Source: Flavobacteriales bacterium
GTDB lineage: Bacteria; Bacteroidota; Bacteroidia; NS11-12g; UBA955
DNA: 64,000 nt
Assembly: GCA_947447955.1 (NCBI GenBank)
Contig: CANFLS010000009.1
Location: forward strand, 1-64,000
Direction of reading: 5' to 3'
Positions 27,101 through 36,363 of this stretch are shown here, one piece after another. The translations under genes and the position numbers were made by a program. The number at the start of each line of letters is the position of its first letter. Position 1 is the stretch's first letter. The notes under the pieces are model-generated. The model was not told the origin of the DNA. It ran no database searches and worked only from the letters and a program-made list of their open reading frames with translations.

Positions 27101-30100
27101 AATTTCATATTCGTAATAATTGCTCGTTAAATCTGTTCCAAAACGAATGAATGCAGAAGCCTCGCCATCCTCAATTGTGTTTGGTACTGATTCCTCGGCG
27201 TGAATGTATAATTGCATTCTCTTGTAATTGCGAATGTCGAAATTAGCAGTCTTAAATGCGGCACGCCCATCTCCTGGTTTTAATTCGCAAACCTTCAATG
27301 ATAAAGATTGTTCGTTTTCCAAAACTGTTCCTAAACTTGCCATGTTTTGAACGCGAACTACTCCTGGAGGAGTTACATAAGCGATGGGTGAACGTTTTCC
27401 GTTTTCTTCCAAATTAACTGTGCTAACAATGAATTTAGTTCCATCATTAGGGTCAGTTGGAACAACAATGCCTGGGGTTTTTAATGCATTTGTATAACGT
27501 CTCCAATCTGCTCTTACAAGATTGATATAACCCATTCTTAAAACAGCTGAATCCGTAAATCCTGTCATAATCATACGCATGAAACGTATACTTTTGAAAT
27601 CGGAAATATTTCCTACTGCTTTTTCAAACTGACGAATTGGAATTTTAAATTGGTACCAACGGATATTTTTATCTTGGCCATTTCTTAATTTAACATTATT
27701 GTTTACAATATCAGCAACATAATTTTTGCCTACTTGCAATTCTGTGGCGCTAATTTTTATTTTATATTGGTAATAGTCTTCACTTTGATTCATAGTGAAA
27801 TCTCTATTCACATCTTCAAAATCTGGGGTAGGAGATGAAGATTTTGGCATTCCAGAATATTGATTGGTGTATTTATCAGGATTAGAATTTCCCTCCATAC
27901 CCTGAAATCTTGCATAACGTTGAATGATATCTGCATCACCAACAGTATATTTGTCTTCTAAATAATGAACAAAATTGTCATTTGAAGGATCACTCAATGC
28001 CGATAGGTATAACTTAGAAGTTGGTCCAAAATTTGACTTTAATTTTTGCAAATATCCTGTGTCATAAAATATTTGTTCATTCGCATCATTTAAACCATCT
28101 ATACCAACATCTTGTGTTTTCAATGTAGCTGGATTGTTATCAAATGCAAAATTGATTTGAGGACTTGTTGGAATAATTCCGAATGCAGAAGTATCCGTTG
28201 TATTTACATCATTCGTTGATGTTGGCAATCCGTTTTCAAATGATTTTCTACGATCTGGTAAAATATCTTCGCTTACGTTACCAAAATGAAGCAACAATTC
28301 ACCACTCAAATTAGGGTTGTTAATCAATGGATCCATCATCCACACCTCAACATAATCGATGTTGGCAGCTTCAAAATCGTTTTGATCCACACGGCGCATG
28401 ATTCCAGCCCAACTGTTTTTTGGGTTTAATAATTTACCGTCGGCGTCAATTTGTGTAGGGTCTGTATTAAAGTTATATAAACCACGAACATTTGGATTAA
28501 ATGCCAAATCTAGTGTTGGTAAAATAGTTGGTGTTCCTTGAGGGAAATTTCTTTGAGGAAAAACTTCGCGCTGATCAATTTGACGCATGTAAGGATTGCT
28601 CAAGATTTCATCCACCCTGTTTTGGATGTTACTTGGCATATCGGCATCTCTATAAAATAATTGATCAATGGTATAGAAACTTAATTTGGCATGATTGTTT
28701 AACCAATTGCGTTTATCTCCGAGTTGTGTATTAGGGAATAGGTCTGGTTGTTTTTGAGGGATACTCGCAACTACCCAGTTATTAACCACCTTAAAGTCAT
28801 TTGGCAGTTCTGCGTTTTCGAAGTCTTCTAGGTTTGATACTCCAGTTTGGTTTCCTTGCGATTTGAAGGCATGCGGGAATACTTGCGCATATTCTGCGTA
28901 AGCTGTAATGTTCGAAATTTCTTTTGTTTCAATAAATGGTAATTTATCTACCAATTTGGTAATGAATCTTGATTTAGAACTGTAAGCAAAATCTGCACCT
29001 ATAATCGTATTATAAAGAGGTTCTTCATTGAAATTGGTTTTGGTTGTAAGGGGTCTTTCATACATGTGCAAAATTGTACCACCCAACATCATGTTTTTCG
29101 AAAACTTGTGTTCAATCCTTGCCCCGAGCAATGTTTTTTGTTGAATATTAAAGAAACTCTGCCCATCTGCGCTTGCCCTTATTTCGGCTCCACCTTGCAA
29201 TAAACCTTGGTTAGTGATCCTAACTCTACCCATGGCATAATCTACTTCATAGTCCATGCCTTCTTGTAGTGGTCGGCCATTTGCAGTTACTCTCACAGAA
29301 CCTCGTTGTAGATTTGTAGTTCCTAAGAACATTTCGGCACCATTTGAACTTTTATAACTTCCTTGAATAAAGAACTTATTGTGTTTTACATCTTGCGCTG
29401 CCAAAAATTTGGTAGAATCATAAATGGCATCATAACAGTAGAAATCTGCCAAGTCTGATCGAGATTCAAATTTTTCCCTCAGATAATCTCCAAACGGTTC
29501 TGTTTCTGGGAAAATGATACGGGCAAATTGTGATTGAACAGTAATGCCTTCTATGGCATCAAAAACCCCATCGGGTTTTGCTTCCTGTTGGCGGTTTAGT
29601 TTATCTAATCCCAATACCCTAATTAAAGGATTTGCATTCTTTAAAGCGGGTAAATTAGCCATGCCAACTGGTAGGTACCCATAATCTGCACCGCTGGTAT
29701 CGTCAGCATATATTACATTTAGCTTAAAATCCTCTAGGGTTAACGTATACGTATTTAAGCTGTAAATATTCTTCATCATCAAACGCCACATTGGCAAACG
29801 CGTTCTAATCGTGTTGCCTTTTAGCATTTTTAGATAGAGTAATTTTTGATCACCTGGAGGGATATCTCTTGAAAATTCACCCACCTGATATGTTTTACCA
29901 TTCAAAGTATATTCAAATGCAACCGCTAAAATTTCATCGTTGTTTAATGGTTGATTTAATGAAATAAATCCAAGTTGTGTATTAACTGTAAATTCATTTG
30001 TTTGAAGTTGACGTGCATAGTTGAGTAGGTCAAAGTCAACTGTTTGTTCAAAGTATGGAAATGTTTTATAAACTTTGTCAATTGCAGTTCCCAACTTACG

Positions 30101-31306
30101 TGCTTCAGGATCGCTTTCAATTGAACTATAAATTTTATTTGCGTCATTGCTGGCAGCAGGGTCGGTAACCCCATTCAATTGTTTCCTATATGGATTAGAC
30201 TCACCTAAATCTTGAAAAGCCAAAATATCTCTTGGAGTTTCAACATTGGCGTTTTTATTCGTAACCCAAGCTTCAACTCTGTTAATTACTACACCACTTG
30301 CAACAATAGGTAAGTTTTCTAACGATTTATTATAGTTTTCCTTAAAAAATTGAGCTAAGAAATAGTGTTTGTTTTGGTCGTAATTATCAGCTGTGATTTT
30401 GAACTCGTTCATTTGAGCACCACCTTTTAAAACAGTCTCAGTACTTTGTCCCTTGTTTTGAGAAAAAACCGTTTTGATGGTAGTTTTACCGAATTGTAAA
30501 CTGTTTGCAAAACCAAATAGCGATGGAACAGGTTTAATGAGTTGCGTAGGTAGGTTTAAACTTACATTTCCAACTTGAACATCTTTTAAAATACCATCAG
30601 GTTTGCCTTTCCAACCCAAGTTTGTTTGATTGTCAAAATCAAATTGGGCTTCAGTATCGTAATTAATTCCAAGTTTTACAAACTCACCGATACTTCCTCT
30701 TGCCGAAATTTGCAACTGCTGATCAAATACAGGCACAAAATACAGTTGTTGGCGTTTACTGAAATTCGGATTTCTTATTTCATTGATGGTTCCACCTAAT
30801 TTCACCATTGCAGATCCACTCAGTTGGAAATCAACTCCTCCAGCTCCAAATATTTTCGAAATTGCTGGGTTGCTTAATTCTGCATTGATGTAATTTGATA
30901 ATCCACCTTTGGTAGCAGCTTGAGAATAGTCTGTATTTTGTGTTTTTTTACGGTAGTACTCGCTGTTTTTCTCTTTTGATTGAGCTTGGAAATATTCAGT
31001 AACACTTAATGATTCTCCCGTTGGATAACTAAGGGAACCAAGTTGTTTAAATGATTCGTATCTGTTGGTTTTTGAATTGTATTTCCATTCAACTTTTAAT
31101 GGATCATCCAAGTCTACATTGGATGAATTTTGTTTACTCTTGTCTTGATTATTGGGCTTTGAAATTTTGTATTTTACACCTGTTGTGTCAGTTTGCCCAA
31201 AAACGAATCCTATTGCAAAAAATGCAACAAAAAATATTGCGAATCTTTGCGAAATTCGCAACAACCCAAAATTAAAAAATCCTTTAAATCGAAACTGATC
31301 GGTCAT
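24149..31306 (-). CDS. sprA: SprA (Sov), outer-membrane translocon of the type IX secretion system
   Basis: 2385 residues, matching the roughly 2400 of SprA in Flavobacterium. SprA forms a very large outer-membrane beta-barrel that is the exit channel for folded T9SS cargo. The signal peptide lies at about residues 20-38 (FFVAFFAIGFVFGQ). The body holds repeated SprA-type segments and many amphipathic strands, and it ends in an aromatic C-terminal strand (FGLEFRYTFN). 'KVMMIGVKNKGNTPQCFEIW' and 'NELRVKDISNGGGWAALAN' are in the conserved middle. A hydrophilic Lys/Asp/Glu-rich insert lies at about 1875-1930. Gene order ruvA-sprA-porZ on one strand, 65 bases after ruvA and 6 before porZ. Confidence 0.96.
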   Translation of the reverse strand: MTDQFRFKGFFNFGLLRISQRFAIFFVAFFAIGFVFGQTDTTGVKYKISKPNNQDKSKQNSSNVDLDDPLKVEWKYNSKTNRYESFKQLGSLSYPTGESLSVTEYFQAQSKEKNSEYYRKKTQNTDYSQAATKGGLSNYINAELSNPAISKIFGAGGVDFQLSGSAMVKLGGTINEIRNPNFSKRQQLYFVPVFDQQLQISARGSIGEFVKLGINYDTEAQFDFDNQTNLGWKGKPDGILKDVQVGNVSLNLPTQLIKPVPSLFGFANSLQFGKTTIKTVFSQNKGQSTETVLKGGAQMNEFKITADNYDQNKHYFLAQFFKENYNKSLENLPIVASGVVINRVEAWVTNKNANVETPRDILAFQDLGESNPYRKQLNGVTDPAASNDANKIYSSIESDPEARKLGTAIDKVYKTFPYFEQTVDFDLLNYARQLQTNEFTVNTQLGFISLNQPLNNDEILAVAFEYTLNGKTYQVGEFSRDIPPGDQKLLYLKMLKGNTIRTRLPMWRLMMKNIYSLNTYTLTLEDFKLNVIYADDTSGADYGYLPVGMANLPALKNANPLIRVLGLDKLNRQQEAKPDGVFDAIEGITVQSQFARIIFPETEPFGDYLREKFESRSDLADFYCYDAIYDSTKFLAAQDVKHNKFFIQGSYKSSNGAEMFLGTTNLQRGSVRVTANGRPLQEGMDYEVDYAMGRVRITNQGLLQGGAEIRASADGQSFFNIQQKTLLGARIEHKFSKNMMLGGTILHMYERPLTTKTNFNEEPLYNTIIGADFAYSSKSRFITKLVDKLPFIETKEISNITAYAEYAQVFPHAFKSQGNQTGVSNLEDFENAELPNDFKVVNNWVVASIPQKQPDLFPNTQLGDKRNWLNNHAKLSFYTIDQLFYRDADMPSNIQNRVDEILSNPYMRQIDQREVFPQRNFPQGTPTILPTLDLAFNPNVRGLYNFNTDPTQIDADGKLLNPKNSWAGIMRRVDQNDFEAANIDYVEVWMMDPLINNPNLSGELLLHFGNVSEDILPDRRKSFENGLPTSTNDVNTTDTSAFGIIPTSPQINFAFDNNPATLKTQDVGIDGLNDANEQIFYDTGYLQKLKSNFGPTSKLYLSALSDPSNDNFVHYLEDKYTVGDADIIQRYARFQGMEGNSNPDKYTNQYSGMPKSSSPTPDFEDVNRDFTMNQSEDYYQYKIKISATELQVGKNYVADIVNNNVKLRNGQDKNIRWYQFKIPIRQFEKAVGNISDFKSIRFMRMIMTGFTDSAVLRMGYINLVRADWRRYTNALKTPGIVVPTDPNDGTKFIVSTVNLEENGKRSPIAYVTPPGVVRVQNMASLGTVLENEQSLSLKVCELKPGDGRAAFKTANFDIRNYKRMQLYIHAEESVPNTIEDGEASAFIRFGTDLTSNYYEYEIPLKMTRGYVNSNSPNSDKLVWPDENFIDLEFQKLFDLKIQRQNANWPMTAPYILAIEKGKVSVMGLPDLSNLKVMMIGVKNKGNTPQCFEIWANELRVKDISNGGGWAALANIQTQLADFGTLNMAGSIRTIGFGDVDKKLNDRSLTNNYNYDIASNLELGKFFPAKSGVTIPMYIGWSESFVRPKFNPLNPDMELETMLTHIANATVRDQVRKAAEEYNSLYSFNISNFKVASNQSKKAMPWGISNFNASYSYTNTYRRNQQIEEQFYKTTQISLGYNYNLTAKFIRPFAKIFRSNTLALIRDFNFNLIPSTFNTQLQLNRLYSESQSRNNNNFIQVNPRLYDKNFTLTRNYNASLPLTNSITISYMANVQARIQEPFGAINTKEKQDSIYNEFKGFGRISRFTQTMNATYTLPFSKIGFLKWISSSASYIGSYEWNQAPPAFTTLGNRIQNSQDINITSQFNFTQFYSMIPWLKDYNKPKVNKKGKGNNDKTKEKTKLTPDEDGGPKFESAIEKGKDTKPKVNPVIMAVGNFITMFKNANLNVQRKQTTELPGFAFRPDYFGQNFTHLQPGLGFVVGLQDENIRYKLSENGGLMKDTRQANFYRHNLTQSISGSVTVEPIKDFRIRLDFIRNETKGTQSVFKYDGTNWTDQGLTQNGTYNISGWFFNSHFVNDIAQNENHPNPTFDEFLGNRFTVAQRLQLNDQRIGAYSKDPITKEFLGYSKNSQDVLIGAFYATYSKLDVGTTSLSNISAFPSIPLPNWNITYNGLTKIKALSKIFTNINFKHAYNGKYSVGDYTQNLRYDKLETPTIGKDLTPQFQIANVTISEGFMPLIGVNITTKNNWTVGFDYKRSRILKLFAASFNLTEMRQNEFQLTAGYRVTGLTLPFKRRGRKIFLPNDFRFDLAVSVSDNVTIIRKIDVNVNRYTAGMTNIRITPSITYQINQKVNFALRYNRVIMDPKIATQFYTSLTDFGLEFRYTFN

Positions 31307-31371
31307 TCTTAGTCTTTTTTCTTGAGTAGTCTTTGTTTAATAGGCGGTTTGATTAAATATAATTTTGCAAT

Positions 31372-31977
31372 TTACAATATTTTGAGTGAATTTTTAATTA
31401 ATTCTTCAACGGTGGCCATGGCTCCAAGGTCTTTGCTAACCTTAATTAGCGCTTTTTCTGCGCTTGCTTTTTGGTATCCTAAAATGGTTAATGCGGTCAA
31501 TGCTTCAGAAATTGCATCTAACTTACTTGGATCCAATAATGTACCTAAACCGGATTTCTTGCCACCCGTTAATTTGTCTCTTAATTCTAAGACAATACGC
31601 TGCGCAGTTTTTTCTCCAATTCCTTTGATGCTTTTTAATAAACCTACATTGCCATTTAATATGGTTGATGTAATTGTTTCTGAATCTAAACTCGAAAGCA
31701 TAATAAGCGCAGTGTTATTTCCAACTCCACTTACCGACGTTAGCAATCTAAACATTTGTCGCTCATCTGGATGGGAAAAACCATATAAAACAATACCTGT
31801 TGGATTTTGATTTTCAACCCTAAAAGTTTGTTCCATAAAAAGGCGCACTTGTTTGCCACCTTTAATTGTTTCAAAAGTGTGCAAACTAATGCTAGCAAGG
31901 TATCCAATTCCTTGATTATTAATGACTACGTGGGTTGGGGAAATCTGTTCAACTGTCCCTTCAATAAATTCGTACAT
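31372..31977 (-). CDS. ruvA: Holliday junction branch migration complex subunit RuvA
   Basis: 201 residues with all three RuvA domains: an OB-fold (MYEFIEGTVEQISPTHVVI), the two helix-hairpin-helix motifs ('LLTSVSGVGNNTALIML' and 'LLKSIKGIGEKTAQRIVLEL'), and a C-terminal three-helix domain that contacts RuvB ('ALTILGYQKASAEKALIKV'). It binds four-way DNA junctions and loads the RuvB motor. It lies 9 bases after gldG and 65 before sprA. No ruvB or ruvC is in the window. An odd location between gliding and secretion genes, though ruvA-sprA adjacency is seen in other Bacteroidota. Confidence 0.96.
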   Translation of the reverse strand: MYEFIEGTVEQISPTHVVINNQGIGYLASISLHTFETIKGGKQVRLFMEQTFRVENQNPTGIVLYGFSHPDERQMFRLLTSVSGVGNNTALIMLSSLDSETITSTILNGNVGLLKSIKGIGEKTAQRIVLELRDKLTGGKKSGLGTLLDPSKLDAISEALTALTILGYQKASAEKALIKVSKDLGAMATVEELIKNSLKIL

Positions 31978-31986
31978 AAAAACGGC

Positions 31987-33747
31987 TTAGGTATAACGCT
32001 TGCGACGTATAAAATAGTTTGCAATGCCCAAAATAAATATGCTTAAAATAGGTAAAATCATACAAAACCATTGCCAGCTGCTTTTTTCTGACTTTGATTT
32101 CTCTGGATCTAACAATCTCAAGGTTCTTTCTTTTGCACGAATTTCAATTAAGCCGTTGTTGTCTATCAAATAATCAATGCAGTTTAAAAGGAATTTTTTA
32201 TTGGCAAAAGTAAACTGTGATATTTTATCATAACCCGTTGGGAAAAACTTTCCACTGCTGCTAACAGGATTGCGTGCAATATCGCCATCTGCTATGACAA
32301 TCATTTTGCTCTTTCCTTCTGCCACAAAAGGAATTTCGGTATATTTCTTCTGATATACAAATGGCGACTTAAACTGTCCCTCCAAAAGCAAACCTGCAGT
32401 TTTAACTCCTTGGTTTAATGATGATCTGAATTGTGCATCCCTCGATTGCATATACACATTTTCTAAATTGATAGAAGCAGGAGTATTAATTACCTTTGAA
32501 TATTGTGTACTGCTCAACAATGGAATTGCAGTTACGTCGGTTCTGATTTTCGGTTGTAAAGTTCCCGGAAATTGGCACCAAACTGTTCCCATGTTTTTGC
32601 AAATGATATGGGGCATATCTGTTGATCCAAACAATGGGAAATAAGGAAAATCAACCAACTCCATTCTTTTTCCCGCGGGGATAGGAATTTGATTGCATTT
32701 TAAATCTTCTAAAAGGGTATTTTCAAGCCCTACGCCATATGTGAAAAGTGAAGCCGTGATGTTTTCTAATCCATAATCAAAGGCCAATACTTCTTTGTAA
32801 TTTCTGAAACTATCAATTTCAATATTTACGGGGTCTACCAACCACAAAGCTTTTCCCCCTTTCATGATAAACTGATCTATTAAATACAACTCAGTAGGAG
32901 AGTAATCTTTAATCGGTTTGATAATCATGATCATGTCGTTGAGGTTTAAACGACGTTGTAAACTATTTACTAGAATTGTGCCTGCATTTTTAGGGTCTTT
33001 TTCAAGGCTTTTGATAAATGGACGGGCAGATTCAGGATCATTGGTATTTAAATTAATTGCCGAAACTTGATAATATTTGCTCAATTCTGCTGCAAAACTT
33101 TCAACCCTTCCATCAAGCATTTCTCCACTACCGTCAATAACGGCAATGTTTTTCATTTTTTCAGTTACAACTTGACGCAGGCCATTTGCAATTTCGTATT
33201 CAATATTGTCAATGGCACGTTGGATGTTTTCTTCTGGGGACTTCGCTACGTCGTAATCAAAGAAATTGATGGCAACCGTTTTTTTGTCGCTCATTAATTC
33301 TGCCCCTGGAAGCAAATACTTCATTTTTGTTTCATCAGGATTTTCACTATCCATATCACGAACTGGTTCAATTCCTTTCTGAACAAAATCGTCTAGCAAT
33401 GCATCAAGTTCTTCTTTTTTTACTCCTTTAAAGGGGTCAACAATTTCGATTTCTATTTTTTTACCGCTAATTTCTCTAAATTCATAAGCGATGTCGCGAA
33501 TTTCAAGTTTCAATTGCTTGAATTTTGCCGACATATCTCCATCTAAGTATAGTTTGAAATATACTTTGTCCTTAATGATTTTTGCAAGAGATTTACTCGT
33601 TTCACTCAGGGTATATCTTTTTTCTAACGTTAAATCAATGCGTTTATAGTAAAGTGAACTTAAAATATTGCCCAAAACAATAAGTAAGAACAATACAGAA
33701 AAATTGATATACGATTGTATTTTTTTATTCGTTCTATTCATCACCAT
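31987..33747 (-). CDS. gldG: Gliding motility-associated ABC transporter component GldG
   Basis: 586 residues. One N-terminal and one C-terminal membrane helix (about 16-33 and 558-578, the latter followed by RRKRYT) flank a long periplasmic part, the layout of GldG. Diagnostic stretches include 'KRYTLSETSKSLAKIIKDKV', 'FEIVDPF'-like 'IEIVDPFKGVKKEELD' and 'GKALWLVDPVNI'. GldG pairs with GldF and GldA in an ABC complex implicated in gliding; its substrate is unknown. Two start codons are possible: 33747, and 33741, which shares one base with the gldF stop (TGATG). Either implies translational coupling with gldF. Confidence 0.93.
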   Translation of the reverse strand: MVMNRTNKKIQSYINFSVLFLLIVLGNILSSLYYKRIDLTLEKRYTLSETSKSLAKIIKDKVYFKLYLDGDMSAKFKQLKLEIRDIAYEFREISGKKIEIEIVDPFKGVKKEELDALLDDFVQKGIEPVRDMDSENPDETKMKYLLPGAELMSDKKTVAINFFDYDVAKSPEENIQRAIDNIEYEIANGLRQVVTEKMKNIAVIDGSGEMLDGRVESFAAELSKYYQVSAINLNTNDPESARPFIKSLEKDPKNAGTILVNSLQRRLNLNDMIMIIKPIKDYSPTELYLIDQFIMKGGKALWLVDPVNIEIDSFRNYKEVLAFDYGLENITASLFTYGVGLENTLLEDLKCNQIPIPAGKRMELVDFPYFPLFGSTDMPHIICKNMGTVWCQFPGTLQPKIRTDVTAIPLLSSTQYSKVINTPASINLENVYMQSRDAQFRSSLNQGVKTAGLLLEGQFKSPFVYQKKYTEIPFVAEGKSKMIVIADGDIARNPVSSSGKFFPTGYDKISQFTFANKKFLLNCIDYLIDNNGLIEIRAKERTLRLLDPEKSKSEKSSWQWFCMILPILSIFILGIANYFIRRKRYT

Positions 33748-34469
33748 TTTCTGCTTTCAAATACAATTTTAGTTAAACCAAGAAATACCAAGATAAATCC
33801 CACAAAATAGATTACGTCTCTCGTATCTACCAAACCTCTACTTATTGAATCGTAGTGGAATTCTAATCCAAACCATTCCAAACTTTTTCCAATAAAATTT
33901 AACCAAGAAGCTTCTCCGAGCATACTCAATACTCCAAAAAAGAAGAAGTTCAAAAGCATCGAAGTGATCAAAGCTACTATTTGATTATCGGTAAGTGAAC
34001 TGCTGAACATACCAATACTTGCATAACAAGCAGCGAGTAAAATTAGTCCGAAATAACTACCTATGGTAGCGCCGATATCTACATTTCCAACAGGGGTTGC
34101 CAATTGATAAACCGCATAGAAATAAAACAAGGTTGGCACTATGGCAATGGCGATTAAAGTTACCGATGCGAAAAACTTACCCGCAATAATGGCGGTATCT
34201 GTTATTGGCTTGGTAGTTAATATTTCTAATGTTCCAAGTCGTTTTTCATCGCTTATGCTTTTCATCGTAATGGCGGACACCAAGAAAATTAAAATGTAAG
34301 GAGCAATTTCAAACATTACTTGCAAGCTTGCAATACCCAAATCAAAAACGTTGTTGCCTTTGATCATCCATAGAAACAATCCTGTTAAAATAAGGAAAAC
34401 CCCTATAACAATATAAGCAATGAAAGAACCGAGGAAACTTCTAATTTCTTTTTTAAATATGACCCACAT
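33741..34469 (-). CDS. gldF: Gliding motility-associated ABC transporter permease GldF
   Basis: 242 residues, an ABC-2 type permease with six hydrophobic segments. 'MWVIFKKEIRSFLGSFIAYI' opens the protein, and 'AITMKSISDEKRLGTLEILTTKPITD' is the conserved cytoplasmic loop of this permease group. It spans the inner membrane and would form the channel part with GldA and GldG. The start lies within the last 17 bases of gldA, and the stop overlaps gldG, so gldA-gldF-gldG form a tightly coupled unit. Confidence 0.94.
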   Translation of the reverse strand: MWVIFKKEIRSFLGSFIAYIVIGVFLILTGLFLWMIKGNNVFDLGIASLQVMFEIAPYILIFLVSAITMKSISDEKRLGTLEILTTKPITDTAIIAGKFFASVTLIAIAIVPTLFYFYAVYQLATPVGNVDIGATIGSYFGLILLAACYASIGMFSSSLTDNQIVALITSMLLNFFFFGVLSMLGEASWLNFIGKSLEWFGLEFHYDSISRGLVDTRDVIYFVGFILVFLGLTKIVFESRKW

Positions 34470-35370
34470 TTGTTGTTAGATTTCTGAAGATATCTTCAAG
34501 TGAATTTTTATCTGTACTTAACTCTAAAATTTCTGCATTGTTTGACAATGCAAATTGTGAAATTTGTTGACGCAATTGTGCGTTATTGGATTGGATTTTC
34601 CAAGAATTTCCACCTTTATTTTCTGCAGAAGTTACCCCCTCAATTTGAAGGATTTTAGATTTATCTATAGCGGAACTAAACTCAACCAATAGAGAAATGA
34701 ATGAGCTAAAATTGGTTTTCAATAATCCAATATCATCATTGGCAATGATTTGTCCGCCGTTGATAATAATGACCTTGCTACACATTGCCTCAACTTCTTG
34801 CATTACATGGGTAGAAAGCATGACAGTTTTTTCTTTGCCAAGTTGTGTAATTACATTGCGCATGTCAACTACTTGGTTAGGATCTAATCCACTTGTAGGT
34901 TCGTCGAGAATAAGTACTTTGGGATTATGAATAAGCGCTTGCGCCAATCCAACTCTTTGTCTGTATCCTTTAGACAACATGCCAATTTTCTTATGACGTT
35001 CCGGACCTAAATTCGTAATTTCGATGGCCATTTCAACACTTTTTTTAGCTGGTTTGATATTTGAAAGCTCAGCCATAAAGGTTAAATATTCAGTTACATA
35101 CATATCTAAGTAAAGTGGATTGTGTTCAGGTAAATAACCCACAATTTTCCGTACTTCAATACTGTCTTCAACGAAGTCAATTCCACATACTGATCCACCC
35201 CCTTCTGTAGGAGGGATAAATCCTGTAATCATTTTCATGGTGGTTGATTTTCCAGCCCCGTTTGGGCCTAAAAAACCTACAACTTCACCTGTGCCAATTT
35301 CAAATGAGATGTTATTGACAGCAAGTTGTTTACCATAAATTTTAGTTAAATTATTTACAACAATACTCAC
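34453..35370 (-). CDS. gldA: Gliding motility-associated ABC transporter ATP-binding protein GldA
   Basis: 305 residues starting with GTG at 35370. Walker A GPNGAGKST at residues 35-43, signature 'LSKGYRQRVGLAQAL', Walker B 'VLILDEPTSGLDPNQ', and a switch His in 'VMLSTHVMQEVEAM'. The last 90 residues are the accessory C-terminal region seen in ABC-2 exporters. It powers the GldFG transporter. Context (gldF and gldG follow directly) gives the name. A TATTTTTG element (35390-35383) lies 12 bases before the GTG and could start the gldA-to-porZ transcript. Confidence 0.93.
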   Translation of the reverse strand: MSIVVNNLTKIYGKQLAVNNISFEIGTGEVVGFLGPNGAGKSTTMKMITGFIPPTEGGGSVCGIDFVEDSIEVRKIVGYLPEHNPLYLDMYVTEYLTFMAELSNIKPAKKSVEMAIEITNLGPERHKKIGMLSKGYRQRVGLAQALIHNPKVLILDEPTSGLDPNQVVDMRNVITQLGKEKTVMLSTHVMQEVEAMCSKVIIINGGQIIANDDIGLLKTNFSSFISLLVEFSSAIDKSKILQIEGVTSAENKGGNSWKIQSNNAQLRQQISQFALSNNAEILELSTDKNSLEDIFRNLTTNVGHI

Positions 35371-35382
35371 GGTTATATTTTA

Positions 35383-35390
35383 CAAAAATA
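35383..35390 (-). promoter_or_regulatory. Candidate promoter of the gldA-gldF-gldG-ruvA-sprA-porZ run
   Basis: TATTTTTG on the minus strand, 12 bases upstream of the gldA GTG, in the 72-base gap after the M23 peptidase gene. TTGs at 18 and 22 bases upstream could serve as the -33 element. Confidence 0.5.
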
Positions 35391-35442
35391 CCGACTACAA
35401 ATGAAATTCAACCAATATCTGTTGAATAAAGTTCACTAAGTA

Positions 35443-36363
35443 TTAAACTGTAAAATCTATAGTACACCTTCTAATTAAAGGGTATGCAAAAGCATGACGT
35501 CTTTTTGGTGTTCTTAATTTTGATTTGCCGTGTTTGATTTTTGAATGAGGCTTGTGAGGCACATGGCTACGCTTTCTCATAATACGACGTTTTCTATTTT
35601 TGTATTTCAATTTAAATCCGCGGTGTCTTTTGCCTTTTTTGAATTTAAAACGACTAAATGAATTGGGTAAATGAAACGACTCTTGAGAGATAAGTAGGGT
35701 TTCATAAATAAGACTATCTCCTTTAAAATCAATAATGGATGCTGGATTGATGGGTCTTCCTAAGAATCTAGTTTCAAAATGTAAATGTGGACCCGTACTT
35801 CTTCCGGTACTTCCGCCCAAACCAATAAGTTGACCAGCATTTACCAAATCTCCAGGTTTTGCTATTCTGTAGGACAGATGCCCGTAAAGTGTTTCGAATC
35901 CGTTGTAATGGCGAACAATGATACAATTGCCATATCCTGAATACCAACGGCTCATTCTTACAACACCGTCAAAAGCTACCCTAACAGAATCACCAGTTCT
36001 CAACTGTAAATCTATTCCTTGATGCGGAACACCACCTCTCCAACCAAAGCCAGAATTTACCTTGCCTGATATTGGTAATGTGTAACCACAATCGGCATGA
36101 AGTAAAGTTACAGGGATTTCTCTATTCAGTGTTTTTACATTGAATCGGTATGGATCCAATGCGAGTGTATCCCAATTATAATAAAAATCAAATTCAGGAT
36201 AAAAACCAGGAAGAATGAGTGCGTTTAATTCTAAAACATCTTCGGGAACTTCACGGTAAGTTGTATCCCCTAATATATTCAAACCATAGGAATTAATAGC
36301 AAAAAAGGCTAAGACAAAAACAATAAGTTTATAATAACTGCGCGGCTCTCGTTTTAGCTTCAT
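35443..36363 (-). CDS. M23 family metallopeptidase (LytM-type) with basic C-terminal tail
   Basis: 306 residues from ATG 36363. An N-terminal hydrophobic segment (about residues 11-27) is a signal peptide or anchor. The M23 domain spans about 95-215 with zinc ligands His114 and Asp118 (VPHQGIDL) and His195 in 'GPHLHFETR'; 'YGNCIIVRHYNGFETLYGHLS' matches the family. Such enzymes cut peptidoglycan cross-bridges. Residues about 236-306 are unusual: a tail dense in Lys, Arg and His ('KKGKRHRGFKLKYKNRKRR'). The longer frame (to 36510) lies inside ribF and was rejected. The start overlaps the 3' end of ribF by 35 bases, so the two are co-expressed. Confidence 0.9.
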   Translation of the reverse strand: MKLKREPRSYYKLIVFVLAFFAINSYGLNILGDTTYREVPEDVLELNALILPGFYPEFDFYYNWDTLALDPYRFNVKTLNREIPVTLLHADCGYTLPISGKVNSGFGWRGGVPHQGIDLQLRTGDSVRVAFDGVVRMSRWYSGYGNCIIVRHYNGFETLYGHLSYRIAKPGDLVNAGQLIGLGGSTGRSTGPHLHFETRFLGRPINPASIIDFKGDSLIYETLLISQESFHLPNSFSRFKFKKGKRHRGFKLKYKNRKRRIMRKRSHVPHKPHSKIKHGKSKLRTPKRRHAFAYPLIRRCTIDFTV

